Positions 8,549 through 18,296 are shown, counted from the stretch's first letter. The stretch is DNA of 34,355 bases from Candidatus Limnocylindrales bacterium (GCA_035559535.1 DATMBG010000046.1:1-34355); one strand, 5' to 3'. The notes: generated from the sequence alone by a model not told the origin. Program-made: numbers and translations.

Positions 8549-8702
8549 TTTAACCACGAAGATACTAAGACTTAACCATCACCCTCCCCCGTTCCTTCTC
8601 TCCGGAGTAAGCCTGTCGAACCCGTGGAAACTGTAGGAGCGAGGGTCTGAGGTAAAGAGGATTTTGGACTTTCCTTTGGGTCTTTGTATCTTGGTGGTTG
8701 AA
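8549..8702. repeat. MITE-like element with 22-bp imperfect inverted ends between korA and korB
   Basis: The left end (8549-8570, core TTTAACCACGAAGATAC) and the right end (8681-8702, core GTATCTTGGTGGTTGAA) are inverted repeats that match at 19 of 22 positions. About 110 bp with no coding content lie between them. Short AACCACGAAGA-type inverted repeats are familiar intergenic elements in several bacterial phyla. No transposase is encoded. It separates two subunit genes that are normally a few bases apart, so it looks inserted. Confidence 0.65.
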
Positions 8703-8711
8703 TCTTTTCAG

Positions 8712-10541
8712 TCATCCTTTAAGGAGTTCTTTGATCTTTTTCTCAATTTCTCCCGGGGTAAAAGGCAAGCCCTGGACTTTGCTAAAGGAAATAATCGGGA
8801 CGAGGTATTCTGCCCGCAGCACCTTGGCCAACTGACCCAGATTCATTTCAGGAAGAAGGACTTTATTGAAACGCTTGAGGATATTTCCCAGATCCGGGGG
8901 AAGTGGATTAAGATATCTTAAATGAACATTGGAAACCAACAGTCCTTCTGCCTGGCATCGTTCAACGGCTGTGAGAATAGAGCCAAAGGTACTCCCCCAG
9001 CCTACCACCAACAAATCTCCTTCCGGTTGTCCATAGATCCGGGTAGGAGGAATTTCCTGGGCGATACGGGCTACCTTCTCCGCACGGAGTTTAACCATCA
9101 GCTCATGGTTCTCAGGTTCATAGTTTACGTTTCCTGTAATGTGCTGCTTTTCAAGTCCTCCGATTCGATGTTCCAATCCAGGGGTCCCAGGAATAGCCCA
9201 GGGTCTTGCCAGGGTATTCTCATCCCGCAGGTAAGGATAAAAGCCGTTTGGATCGGTACGAAACCTGACTTTAATTTCAGGCAGGTCTTTCGAATTGGGA
9301 ATTAACCAGGGTTCTGCACCGTTAGCCAGGTAACCATCTGACAGGAAGAAAACCGGAGTCATGTACTTCAAGGCGATGCGACAGGCCTCATAGACGGTAT
9401 AGAAGCAGTCTCCTGGGGTTGCTGCAGCTAAGACAGGTACCGGGGCTTCACTGTTACGTCCATACAAAGCTTGAAGCAGATCGGCCTGTTCTGTTTTTGT
9501 GGGAAGACCTGTACTGGGACCTCCTCGTTGAATATCGCAGATCACAAGGGGCAATTCGACCATAACGGCCAGACCAATAGCCTCTGTTTTGAGGGCCACG
9601 CCAGGGCCACTTGTACTGGTAACGCCCAGTGCACCGGCAAATGAAGCTCCAATTGCTGCACAAATACCTGCAATTTCATCCTCCGCCTGGAATGTTCGGA
9701 CTCCATAATTTTTATAACCGGCAAGCTGATGAAGAATCGTACTGGCCGGAGTAATGGGATAACTTCCCAGAAACAAAGGCAGTCCACTCTTTTTGGAAGC
9801 AGCTACCAGTCCTAAAGCGGTCGCTTCATTTCCCGAAATATTCCGATATTTACCAGGTTTTAGCTTGGCAGGTTTTACTTCATATCGGGTTGTAAAAACT
9901 TCGGTGGTTTCCCCAAAATGGTAACCGGCCTTTAAAGCCCGTAAATTAGCTTCTAAAATCAATGGTTTTTTGGCAAACTTGGTTTTGAGCCATTCTATAG
10001 TCGGCTCCATCTTTCGGTTGTATATCCAGTATAAAAGTCCTAAGGCAAAGAAATTCTTACAACGTTCGGCATCCTTAACCGGTAAACCCAAATCCTTCAA
10101 GGCTTCCAGCGTCATCTTGGAAAGGGGTAAAGCATGGACTTCGTAACCGGCCAGGGAACCATCTTCCAGGGGATTAGACTTATAATTGGCAAGCTTTAAG
10201 TTTTTCTCATCGAAATCATCACTATTCACAATAATCATCCCACCGGGCTTAAGTTCATCTAAATTGACCTTTAAAGCTGCCGGATTCATGGCTACTAATA
10301 CATCCGGTGAATCTCCCGGTGTGTGGATATCAAAGCTACTAAAGTGGAGTTGAAAACCACTGACGCCATATAGGGTTCCGGCAGGGGCTCGAATCTCCGC
10401 AGGAAAATCCGGTAATGTGCTCAAATCATTTCCCATGAGAGCAGTCGTGTCTGTAAATTGCATTCCCGTCAGTTGCATCCCATCACCGGAATCCCCGGCA
10501 AACCGTACGGTCACTTCATCAAGTTGGACCTTATTAGCCAT
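8712..10541 (-). CDS. korA: 2-oxoacid:ferredoxin oxidoreductase, alpha subunit (gamma-alpha fusion)
   Basis: The protein has 609 residues from ATG 10541. An in-frame extension to 10646 is open but has no ribosome site and crosses a palindrome, whereas AGGAG lies about 13 bases before this ATG. The N-terminal gamma domain begins [17 protein letters not shown] (G16-G26) and would take part in CoA and subunit contacts. The alpha domain follows, with the conserved YPITP at 261-265 near the 2-oxoacid pocket and the QAEDEIAG segment. There is no ferredoxin-like delta domain, so it is the two-subunit KorAB/PorAB architecture with external ferredoxin. 2-Oxoglutarate is the likeliest substrate, but pyruvate or branched 2-oxoacids are possible. 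Confidence 0.9.
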   Translation of the reverse strand: MANKVQLDEVTVRFAGDSGDGMQLTGMQFTDTTALMGNDLSTLPDFPAEIRAPAGTLYGVSGFQLHFSSFDIHTPGDSPDVLVAMNPAALKVNLDELKPGGMIIVNSDDFDEKNLKLANYKSNPLEDGSLAGYEVHALPLSKMTLEALKDLGLPVKDAERCKNFFALGLLYWIYNRKMEPTIEWLKTKFAKKPLILEANLRALKAGYHFGETTEVFTTRYEVKPAKLKPGKYRNISGNEATALGLVAASKKSGLPLFLGSYPITPASTILHQLAGYKNYGVRTFQAEDEIAGICAAIGASFAGALGVTSTSGPGVALKTEAIGLAVMVELPLVICDIQRGGPSTGLPTKTEQADLLQALYGRNSEAPVPVLAAATPGDCFYTVYEACRIALKYMTPVFFLSDGYLANGAEPWLIPNSKDLPEIKVRFRTDPNGFYPYLRDENTLARPWAIPGTPGLEHRIGGLEKQHITGNVNYEPENHELMVKLRAEKVARIAQEIPPTRIYGQPEGDLLVVGWGSTFGSILTAVERCQAEGLLVSNVHLRYLNPLPPDLGNILKRFNKVLLPEMNLGQLAKVLRAEYLVPIISFSKVQGLPFTPGEIEKKIKELLKG

Positions 10542-10593
10542 AATCGATTTTAACACTCCTTTTTGTGAAAATGGGGTCACTCTACGCCTACGC

Positions 10594-10611
10594 CATCCCC
10601 TGATAGGGATG
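10594..10611. repeat. Short inverted repeat upstream of korA
   Basis: CATCCC (10594-10599) and GGGATG (10606-10611) flank a six-base loop about 55 bp upstream of the korA start. It could be a leader stem or operator, or chance. Confidence 0.4.
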
Positions 10612-10757
10612 ACGCGCAGTGCTTGCGGCCGAGAATAAAAATTCAAAGTATTCCATCTTAAACTTAAAGTCTAAAGTCCCTTCTTGTCAAGGTGTATCTT
10701 GGTCGAGGCAAGATCCCAGGAACTACCTTTCCTGTGACCCGGGTCTCGCCCTTTCCT

Positions 10758-11717
10758 TCACATCCAATGTTTCCATTTCATCCATAAGAACATCCCTACA
10801 GGCACTACGATAAAGGAAACCAGGGTTAAACTGAAAACCAGATTACTTTTTATGGGGAGACCTTCAAAATTCATTCCAAACACCCCGGCTATAAAATTTA
10901 AAGGAAGGAAAATGGTAGAAACAACCGTCAGGCGCTTCATGACTTCATTAAGGTTATTAGAAACTGAAGAAAGATAGGCATCCAGGGTGGCCGAAAGGAG
11001 ATCTCGCTGCATCTCGAGAAATTCATAAATCCTTACCGTGTGGTCATAAATGTCCCGAAAATATACAAGATGATCTTCTTGAATTTGAGGTATTCCTCGA
11101 TTAAGAATTTTATTAAATACATCCCGCATAGGTCCTACGGCTTTTCTGAGGAATACCAGTTTTCGTCGGACCTGAAAGATCTGATCCAGAAAGGTTTTAT
11201 TGGGAACCAGGGTCGCCTTCCGTTCCAGTTTATCGATCATCTCATCCAGTTGTTCCAGAACCGGAAAGAGCTGGTCGATCACCTGATCAGCAAGGGTATA
11301 AAAAAGAAAATCGACTCCTTTCTTAAGGATTTCTGCAGCATAAAGGGGCTTCTCCCAGAGCCTGGAAAGGGCCGGAATAATTTGAGATTCCACCGAGATA
11401 AGATAATTTTCCCCGAGGAACAGATGGAGCTCTTTGATTCTAAGACGATTCTTTCTGAATTTAATGGCGAATAAAACCAGGAAAATATATCCTTCATACT
11501 GATCCAGTTTTGCCCGCTGATTCTGGTGACGGCAATCCTCCAGGGTTAAGGGATGAAAATGGAAAATTTCTTCCAATTGACAAAGTTCTTCTTCAGAAGG
11601 TTGGATCCATCGCCCCCAGAGGATCACATCCTTCTTGGAAAGGAAATCTTTAACTTCTTCCAGGGAAGGGGTATGGAATCGATGGGTATCTTTAAAGAAA
11701 ATGGTGAGTTGGATCAT
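10758..11717 (-). CDS. corA: CorA-family Mg2+/Co2+ channel
   Basis: The protein has 319 residues from ATG 11717. A TTG at 11753 would extend it by 12 residues but lacks a ribosome site. The N-terminal two thirds form the soluble alpha/beta and long stalk-helix funnel (LERKATLVP and LEMQRDLLSATLDAYLSS lie in it). The selectivity motif GMN is at 281-283 (FIAGVFGMNFEGLP) between two C-terminal membrane helices, the second ending in the basic WMKWKHW tail typical of CorA. It would form a pentameric inner-membrane channel for magnesium, possibly cobalt or nickel. It lies about 216 bp upstream of korA on the same strand and is probably a separate transcription unit. Confidence 0.93.
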   Translation of the reverse strand: MIQLTIFFKDTHRFHTPSLEEVKDFLSKKDVILWGRWIQPSEEELCQLEEIFHFHPLTLEDCRHQNQRAKLDQYEGYIFLVLFAIKFRKNRLRIKELHLFLGENYLISVESQIIPALSRLWEKPLYAAEILKKGVDFLFYTLADQVIDQLFPVLEQLDEMIDKLERKATLVPNKTFLDQIFQVRRKLVFLRKAVGPMRDVFNKILNRGIPQIQEDHLVYFRDIYDHTVRIYEFLEMQRDLLSATLDAYLSSVSNNLNEVMKRLTVVSTIFLPLNFIAGVFGMNFEGLPIKSNLVFSLTLVSFIVVPVGMFLWMKWKHWM

Positions 11718-11765
11718 AACTTTTAGCTTATCGTAAAAGCTGTTTTCGATCAAGAAAAATTATCA

Positions 11766-11793
11766 TTGACTTCTCAGGGTTTCGGTATAAAAT
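11766..11793 (+). promoter_or_regulatory. Candidate sigma-70 promoter for the dehydrogenase operon
   Basis: TTGACT (11766-11771, five of six consensus bases) is followed after 16 bp by TAAAAT (11788-11793, five of six). It sits about 100 bp upstream of the ATG at 11897 on the same strand and would drive the three-gene operon. Confidence 0.5.
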
Positions 11794-11896
11794 GACCGCA
11801 TAGTTTATTAACTCTTTGGTTCATAGAGCATTCCGATGGCACTAAATTAGGTCTTCCCCTAACTTACTGCCAGCGGAGTTATCCGGATATTGAACG

Positions 11897-12937
11897 ATGA
11901 AAGATAAATTTAGAGTGGGTCTTACCCGGGATTTTCTTACAGACGACGGGAGGTTAGTTTTTGAAGATATCGGTTTGAGCCTATTGGATGAGCAACCCCA
12001 TATCGAATACACTTTTTTTAAAGAACATTTTCCCGAGATTCAACCGGATCAGATTCGGGGATTAGATGGAATTATTGTATTGGCCCCTCGGGTGACCCGG
12101 AATACCTTAAAGGGAGCCGATCGACTGGTGGTCATTGCGCGATTTGGAGTCGGTTACGAATCTGTGGATTTAGATGCCTGCACCGACCACAATGTGGCTA
12201 TATTTACAACCCCTGGAGCGGTGGAAAGACCTATGGCCGGGGGGATTATGGCCTTTTTATTGGCCCTTTCCCGAAAGATGTTGATTAAAGATCGATTGAT
12301 TCGATCTGGGCGTTGGAAGGATAAAATTTTCCATATGGGAATAGAATTTATTGGAAGAACGCTGGGATCGGTCGGAATAGGAAACATTGGAAGTGAGATG
12401 TTTCGTCTGGCTAAACCCTTTGGATTTGGGAGATTCCTTGCCTACGATCCTTATGTAACCAGAGAAAAAGCTGAAGCCTTAGGGGTTGAGTTGGTAAACG
12501 ATTTAGACACTATCTTTCGGGAATCAGATTTTGTAACGGTCAATTGCCCTCTAACCAAAGAAACTGCCAGAATGATAGGAGAGCGTCAATTCCGCCTGAT
12601 GAAAAAGACGGCCTATTTTGTTAATACGGCACGGGGAGGCATCGTAGATCAAAAAGCCCTGACCAGAGCCCTCACCGAGGGATGGATAGCCGGGGCCGGA
12701 ATAGATGTCTTTGAGCAAGAACCTGTAGATCCCGATGATCCTCTACTCAAACTGGACAACGTCATTGTAACCGCCCACTGTATTGGATGGACCCATGAAG
12801 CTTTCCGGGATATAGGACGTATGGACTGTATGGGCATTGTCAAAGCCTCTCGAGGTGAGATACCCGATCATGTGGTTAATAAGGCAGTGCTTCAAAAGAA
12901 GGAATTCCTGGATAAACTGGCACAGTATAAGAAATAA
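11897..12937 (+). CDS. D-isomer-specific 2-hydroxyacid dehydrogenase
   Basis: The protein has 346 residues and oxidises a D-2-hydroxyacid to the 2-oxoacid with NAD(P), or the reverse. The nucleotide-binding glycines are G160, G162 and G165 (VGIGNIG), with D184 at the end of the next strand (LAYDPY), which favours NAD over NADP. The catalytic set is visible: R246 (NTARGGIVD), E275 (EQEP) and H294 (VTAHCIGWTHEA). The last motif differs from the common HxxG(A/G) pattern but keeps the His. It is the first gene of a unit with the binding protein and kinase downstream, eight bases before the next open frame. The substrate is unknown; the sugar-type binding protein beside it hints at a sugar acid, which is inference. 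Confidence 0.9.
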   Translation: MKDKFRVGLTRDFLTDDGRLVFEDIGLSLLDEQPHIEYTFFKEHFPEIQPDQIRGLDGIIVLAPRVTRNTLKGADRLVVIARFGVGYESVDLDACTDHNVAIFTTPGAVERPMAGGIMAFLLALSRKMLIKDRLIRSGRWKDKIFHMGIEFIGRTLGSVGIGNIGSEMFRLAKPFGFGRFLAYDPYVTREKAEALGVELVNDLDTIFRESDFVTVNCPLTKETARMIGERQFRLMKKTAYFVNTARGGIVDQKALTRALTEGWIAGAGIDVFEQEPVDPDDPLLKLDNVIVTAHCIGWTHEAFRDIGRMDCMGIVKASRGEIPDHVVNKAVLQKKEFLDKLAQYKK

Positions 12938-12996
12938 CCAAGGAGGTGGAAGACTTATTTAACTTACTTTTGAAGAAGGGGAAAGGATCAGGAAGA

Positions 12997-14361
12997 ATGG
13001 CCATGGATTGGACCTTCATATGGTATATAGGTACCCTCCTCTGTGGTTGGATTTTGACCTTTACCCAGGTAAACCCGGTGGAAGGCAAAGATAAAAAGGT
13101 CGTCGTACTCTGGCATACAGAAACAGAGCCTGAATTCCTTAAAGCCATGGGGGAAATTATTCAGGATTTTGAGACCATCCACCCGGATATTCAGATCCAG
13201 CAGGTAGGTATCTCCTGGGATACGCTGGAGAATAATCTTGTAACCGCCCTCGGTTCCGGTAAGGTCCCGGATATAACCCATGGCCAGCCTATTACCTGTG
13301 CGTTTTTTTATGCGAAAAAACTTCTTCGCCCTCTGGACGATATCGTTGCTTCTATCGGAGAGGACAATATCTGGGAAGTGGTGAAGAAGATCGGTTACTT
13401 TGATAACCACTACTATGGCATTGTCCATGCGGCCGGAACTTCTCTTCTTATTTATCGAAAAGATTTATTCAAACAAAAACAACTCACCCCCCCCAAAACC
13501 TGGGAGGATTTTCTACAGATTGCCGGGATCTTAACGGAAGATCTTGATGGAGATGGTCGGGTAGACCGTTATGGGTTAGGCCTTCCGGGAACCTCTTTTT
13601 TTATTACCGGTGTTTTCGATGAACTCCGCCAATCTAATAATGCTGATCTCTTGGATTCCAAAGGAAATCCCTTATTAACCGAGAAACCAATCTTAGAGCT
13701 TCTGGAGTTTTACAGGAAACTCGTACCTTATCTCCCTCCCGATTGGATTCGATATGGATATTTAGATACCTTTGTGGCCCTTGCCCGTGGAAAAGTAGCC
13801 ATGATTTATACGGGTTATGGGCAAGGAGTCGGATATATCGAGCGATATGCTCCCAAGGAAATAGCCGACCCGGAACACTTTGGAGTTCTTACCAAACCGA
13901 TCGGACCTCTGGGAACCTATCCTGTTTCCCAGATGAATGCCGAACCGTGGATGATTTTTAAAGAAGCCCGGCATCCGGAAGAGGCTGCAGAATTTCTCAA
14001 GTTTTTTTATCGGGATGAAAATTACCTTAAATATATTCTGTCCATGCCGATTCATTTTCTTCCTATTACGAAATCTCTTCGAAACCACCCAAAATATCTG
14101 GCCAATCCGGTCATTAAGAAATGGCATGAATGGCTGATGGCTCAGCAAACTTATTTTGAAAATAATCTGGCGCGGCCTCTCTTAGTTACTCATTGGGAAG
14201 ATTTGCGAAAACCATTTCTTTTGGAAGTTCTTACCTCCAACATTATCTCGGAACTGGTTTTAGAGGTAACTGTACAAGGGAAACCTTCCGCTGAGGCGGC
14301 AATGAAGGCCCAAAGGAGCCTTGACAAGCTTTTACTTGCGGGTGGATATCGCAGAAAATAA
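12997..14361 (+). CDS. Periplasmic sugar-type ABC solute-binding protein (family 1)
   Basis: The protein has 454 residues from ATG 12997, which has AAGGA nine bases upstream; the frame extends to a GTG at 12946 that overlaps a ribosome site and is unlikely to be used. The N-terminus has a hydrophobic stretch (WTFIWYIGTLLCGWILTF) consistent with a signal peptide and no good lipobox. The body matches extracellular solute-binding family 1: KKVVVLWHTETEPE at the start of the mature part, FETIHPDIQIQ, and a Ca-loop-like DLDGDGRVDRYG at 182-193. These proteins bind sugars or oligosaccharides in the periplasm. Its stop codon is immediately followed by the kinase ATG, and no permease or ATPase gene is nearby, so I infer a receptor role. 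Confidence 0.85.
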   Translation: MAMDWTFIWYIGTLLCGWILTFTQVNPVEGKDKKVVVLWHTETEPEFLKAMGEIIQDFETIHPDIQIQQVGISWDTLENNLVTALGSGKVPDITHGQPITCAFFYAKKLLRPLDDIVASIGEDNIWEVVKKIGYFDNHYYGIVHAAGTSLLIYRKDLFKQKQLTPPKTWEDFLQIAGILTEDLDGDGRVDRYGLGLPGTSFFITGVFDELRQSNNADLLDSKGNPLLTEKPILELLEFYRKLVPYLPPDWIRYGYLDTFVALARGKVAMIYTGYGQGVGYIERYAPKEIADPEHFGVLTKPIGPLGTYPVSQMNAEPWMIFKEARHPEEAAEFLKFFYRDENYLKYILSMPIHFLPITKSLRNHPKYLANPVIKKWHEWLMAQQTYFENNLARPLLVTHWEDLRKPFLLEVLTSNIISELVLEVTVQGKPSAEAAMKAQRSLDKLLLAGGYRRK

Positions 14362-16860
14362 ATGAAAACCATTCGTTTTAAGTTTCTGGTTTTTCCCCTT
14401 TTGTTATCCACCATTCCTTTAATTATTCTCGGGTTTATTTCCTTTAAAGATAGCAGCCGGGTTCTACAAGAAACAACTTATCAGCGACTCAACCAGATGA
14501 TTCAGGATTTTCAACGGGATATCGACACGCACCTTCTGGATCGACTCAGTGCGGTTCAGTTTTTAAGTGAAAGCTCCGCCCTGGCTACATTTTCTCGTTT
14601 GGGAATGGAAAAACACACCTTTGACCTGGAGGTTTATCATTTCCAAAGATGGAACGGACTCAAATTGGATCCTTTTCCCTCTGTAGGAGATTTAGTTAAC
14701 TTTAGTGTGGGATTAGGGGAGTTAGGGGGGAAAAAAATCCTGGATTTCGGGTTATATCCTTCAGAGGAGTATGTGGGACTGGACGGGATGGTTCGCCAAC
14801 ATGTTTATGCGGGAGGATCCAACGATCAAGATTTTCAAGAAGTCCATTTAGAAAAACTTGACCGGTCTCAAGAGATCTGGTTTCAGGAAGCTAAAAAGGG
14901 AAACAATTATATTTCAAATCCCCAATTTGTGAAACTCTACTTGAAAGAATATGCTCTGAACCAGGTAGGGGAGAAAGAGCGGATCATCGAAAAAAAATTG
15001 ATAGTTCTGGCAGTTCCTCACCGGGTTCAAAAAGAGCTCCGCGGAGTCTTGATGGTTACCACAACTCCCGATATTCTCTATCGGCAATTGAAAGAGCTGA
15101 CCTCCCATTATGGAACAAGCTATATTGTAAGTAATCAAGGGGTTATCCTGGCCCATCCCAATCCTGAACAGGAGGGTCAGAAGATAGAAGCCGATCTTCT
15201 AGCCCTTTTGAAGGATTCCGGGAAGGGATGGAAATCTTATGGGGAACAAATGCTTATCTGCTCTTCCAGTTTGCTAACAGGATGGATCCTTACTCTTAAT
15301 ATCCCGGAAGAATGGATTCTACAACCTATTTCTAACCTACGCTTTAAACCTCTTATCGTAGTAGGAATCACCGTTGTTGTAACGGGTTTATTAATGATAG
15401 GGATTACCAATCGCTTTGTTGTCAATCCTTTACAAGTTTTATCTAGAGAGTCTGAAATCATTGCGAGGGGAGAATATTCCCACAGGTTGAAAATTTCTAC
15501 GGGAGATGAAATTGAGAGGCTGGCCCTTGTCCTGAATACGTTGGCCGAGAGGGTTCAATCCCATACCGAAAACCTGGAGATGCTGGTTCAGGAAAGGACC
15601 GAAGAACTCCAGAAAAAAAATCGCCAACTGGAGGAGACCCTGGAACAACTCAAAATAACTCAAAACCAGTTGATTCAGTCGGAAAAGATGGGATCTCTCG
15701 GTCAAATGCTCTCAGGGGTTGCCCATGAAATAAATAATCCTCTGGCTGTTATAAAAATGTTTACCGAGTTACTGATGATGAATCTGGCCTCAGACCAAGA
15801 TACCGTGGAAATCTTAAAGAAAATGGATCAGGCAACCGACCGGGCCAAAAGGACTATACAAAACCTGCTTACCATTGCAAGGAAGCATAAACCTGAAAAG
15901 CGCTTCATTGATGTTAACCAGGTCATAGAGGGAGTTTTAGAGCTACGATCTTATTACTTACGTGTCAGTAATATTGAAGTTATTAAAAACCTTCAACCAA
16001 ACCTTCCTAAAACCATGGCCGATTTTCATCAACTCCAACAAGTATTTTTAAATATTATCCTGAACGCCGAGCAGGCTATGCAAGAAGCCCATCGCCAGGG
16101 ACGATTGATTATTCAATCCAAATTGATAGAATCCGTTCAAGAATCCCCCTTGCTCAAAACTTTTGTGCTAAATCCAGGAGAAAAGCTTCTTCATCCGACT
16201 CCTCCGTTCATTCAGGTTTCTATAACCGATGAGGGTCCCGGAATTTCGCCGGAAAATTTAAGGCGGATTTTTGATCCCTTTTTCACAACCAAAGACGTGG
16301 GAAAAGGCACAGGGCTTGGGTTGAGTATCAGTTATACGATCATGCAGGAACATGAAGGAAGAATTTATGCAACCAGCGAATGGGGGAAAGGGGCCACCTT
16401 TTTTATAGAACTTCCCGTCAAAGTTGAAGAAGAGAAATCACAGGAACCCGCATCTCCCCGGGGAAATCAGCTACCTCATCCTATACTTCCTGAGAAGCGA
16501 GTTCTGGTGGTAGACGATGAAAGTATCATCCTGGAGATCCTTTCAGAGATCTTACAAAAACTGGGATATATGGTCGATACCTCGAGAACGGCTGACACAG
16601 CTTTGGAAAATCTTAACTCAAAGTCCTATGATTTCCTTATCACCGATATTAAAATGCCCCAAATGGGGGGTCAGGAGCTCTACCAACACATAAAGCAACG
16701 AAACCCAAAGCTTGCCAGACGGATTATTTTCATTACCGGAGATCTGTTATCCGACGATACCTTGAAATTCATCCAGGAAACTGGAAATCTATGTCTGGCC
16801 AAGCCTTTCAGTATGGAAGAACTTCAACGGATTCTTCATCGGCTATCCCAGATGACCTGA
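14362..16860 (+). CDS. Hybrid sensor histidine kinase with periplasmic sensor and C-terminal receiver
   Basis: The protein has 832 residues, and its ATG directly follows the TAA of the binding protein. Domains in order: membrane helix about 7-28, a 300-residue periplasmic region of probable dCache type, membrane helix about 332-352, HAMP about 353-405, a coiled coil, and HisKA with H455 (AHEINNP). The ATPase domain follows with the N box at N568, D623 (DEGPGIS) and a GTGLGLS lid motif. The receiver covers about 712-830, with acidic residues D718-D719, acceptor D762 (LITDIKMP) and K814. There is no HPt or output domain, so the receiver may be regulatory or pass phosphate to a distant partner. 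It probably reads ligand occupancy of the binding protein. It is convergent with ntrC, with 8 bp between stops. Confidence 0.92.
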   Translation: MKTIRFKFLVFPLLLSTIPLIILGFISFKDSSRVLQETTYQRLNQMIQDFQRDIDTHLLDRLSAVQFLSESSALATFSRLGMEKHTFDLEVYHFQRWNGLKLDPFPSVGDLVNFSVGLGELGGKKILDFGLYPSEEYVGLDGMVRQHVYAGGSNDQDFQEVHLEKLDRSQEIWFQEAKKGNNYISNPQFVKLYLKEYALNQVGEKERIIEKKLIVLAVPHRVQKELRGVLMVTTTPDILYRQLKELTSHYGTSYIVSNQGVILAHPNPEQEGQKIEADLLALLKDSGKGWKSYGEQMLICSSSLLTGWILTLNIPEEWILQPISNLRFKPLIVVGITVVVTGLLMIGITNRFVVNPLQVLSRESEIIARGEYSHRLKISTGDEIERLALVLNTLAERVQSHTENLEMLVQERTEELQKKNRQLEETLEQLKITQNQLIQSEKMGSLGQMLSGVAHEINNPLAVIKMFTELLMMNLASDQDTVEILKKMDQATDRAKRTIQNLLTIARKHKPEKRFIDVNQVIEGVLELRSYYLRVSNIEVIKNLQPNLPKTMADFHQLQQVFLNIILNAEQAMQEAHRQGRLIIQSKLIESVQESPLLKTFVLNPGEKLLHPTPPFIQVSITDEGPGISPENLRRIFDPFFTTKDVGKGTGLGLSISYTIMQEHEGRIYATSEWGKGATFFIELPVKVEEEKSQEPASPRGNQLPHPILPEKRVLVVDDESIILEILSEILQKLGYMVDTSRTADTALENLNSKSYDFLITDIKMPQMGGQELYQHIKQRNPKLARRIIFITGDLLSDDTLKFIQETGNLCLAKPFSMEELQRILHRLSQMT

Positions 16861-16868
16861 TGGGAGCT

Positions 16869-18296
16869 TTATAGCTCTACTCCAAGTTCCTGGATCTTCT
16901 TCCGCAGCGTATTTCTATTAATTCCCAGGATGCGGGCGGCTTGAATTTGATTTCCGCTGGTTTTTCGAATTACCTTTTCAATAAGGGATTTTTCTACCTG
17001 TTCGATCACAGTCTGGTAAAGATCCCCTTCAACGTCGGGAGGCAGTTTACTGGAATACAACTGGAGTTTCGCCTCGATCATATCTTCAAGGAAAATCTTT
17101 TTCTTCTCTGGAGACTCCGATAGTTGAGAGATGGAAGCAGGTAAGTGCTCAGGGGTAATGGTATCGGTACTGGTCAGTACAATGGCCCGCTTCAGAACGT
17201 TTTCCAACTCCCGAATATTACCGGGCCAGTGGTACTGGATAAGAAGATTTTCGGCCTCACGACTGATATGTTTTCGTTCGATTCCCAACTCGGCGGAAAT
17301 TTTATTCAAAAAGTACTCCGTGAGCAATTTGATATCGCTTTTCCGCTCCCGAAGGGGTGGTAAATGGATATTAATGACATTGAGTCGGTAATAAAGATCT
17401 TCCCGAAATTGCCCCTTTCGGACCGCTTCCTCCAGGTTTTTATTCGTGGCTGCAATGACCCGAACATTGGCCTTGATGGCTTTACTTCCGCCAACCCGGT
17501 AGAAATCTCCATCCTGAAGAACCCGTAGGAGCTTTGCCTGAAGGTCCAGGCCCATATCTCCGATCTCATCTAGAAAAATGGTGCCACCGTCTGCCTGTTG
17601 AAACTTTCCGATTTTTAAAGCCGTTGCGTCGGTAAAAGCACCTTTCTCATGGCCAAATAACTCGCTTTCCAGGAGCGTTTCCGGAATGGCGGCACAATTG
17701 ATCACTACAAAAGGTTTCGAAATACGCCGACTGTTATAATGTAAGACCTTGGCGACCAGCTCCTTGCCTGTTCCACTTTCACCGGTAATGAGTACCGTAA
17801 CATCCTTATCGGCTACACGACCGATCAATTTAAAAACTTCTTGCATGCCCTTGCTCTCTCCAATGATGCTCTCAAGGCTCTCAGGAACAGACTTTCGCTT
17901 GAGTTCAGAACGAAGATGGGTGACCTCTTCTTTAAGGGATTCGATACTCTGGATTTTCTCAATCAGGAGGTAAATCTCATTTAAATCGAAGGGTTTGGTG
18001 ATATAATCAAATGCTCCCAACTTCATGGCGTCGATGGCATTTTTCATATCATTTTGAGCCGTCATAATAATGACATAAACCCCTTCGTAGCTCCTCTTGA
18101 TCTCTTTCAAAGCCTCCAGACCGGATATCCCCATCATTTTAATATCCATAAAGACAATGGAACAGGGTTGTGTCCGGAGAAACTCAATGGCTGCCTCCCC
18201 ACTGTCCAGGGAGTAAACTTCATAGCCACGCTTTTCTATGGCTTTCGCCATAACCCAGCGCATACTTTCGTCATCATCGACGATAAGAATCTTCAT
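16869..18296 (-). CDS. ntrC: NtrC-type sigma-54-dependent response regulator
   Basis: The protein has 475 residues. The receiver has D7-D9, acceptor D51 (FMDIKM), T79 and K101. The AAA+ domain has the Walker A GESGTGKE at 172-179, Walker B FLDEIGD (D243, E244) and arginine-rich REDLYYRL at 298-305. The Fis-type helix-turn-helix is at about 432-473 (AARILGINRNTLRKKI). The sigma-54 contact loop reads GAFTDA (219-224) rather than the canonical GAFTGA. The start has AGGATG upstream. It follows ntrB, glnA and glnB on the same strand, which makes a nitrogen regulator the best reading over other family members. It would be phosphorylated by the NtrB-like kinase and activate sigma-54 promoters. Confidence 0.9.
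   Translation of the reverse strand: MKILIVDDDESMRWVMAKAIEKRGYEVYSLDSGEAAIEFLRTQPCSIVFMDIKMMGISGLEALKEIKRSYEGVYVIIMTAQNDMKNAIDAMKLGAFDYITKPFDLNEIYLLIEKIQSIESLKEEVTHLRSELKRKSVPESLESIIGESKGMQEVFKLIGRVADKDVTVLITGESGTGKELVAKVLHYNSRRISKPFVVINCAAIPETLLESELFGHEKGAFTDATALKIGKFQQADGGTIFLDEIGDMGLDLQAKLLRVLQDGDFYRVGGSKAIKANVRVIAATNKNLEEAVRKGQFREDLYYRLNVINIHLPPLRERKSDIKLLTEYFLNKISAELGIERKHISREAENLLIQYHWPGNIRELENVLKRAIVLTSTDTITPEHLPASISQLSESPEKKKIFLEDMIEAKLQLYSSKLPPDVEGDLYQTVIEQVEKSLIEKVIRKTSGNQIQAARILGINRNTLRKKIQELGVEL

Noticed and set aside
8922-9305. 127-residue open frame on the plus strand
   Set aside because: It is a shadow of korA, whose protein motifs are unambiguous in the other direction.
11857-11875. 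TGGCAC at 11837 as a sigma-54 promoter
   Set aside because: The GC of the -12 element is missing at the required spacing, while a good sigma-70 pair lies upstream.
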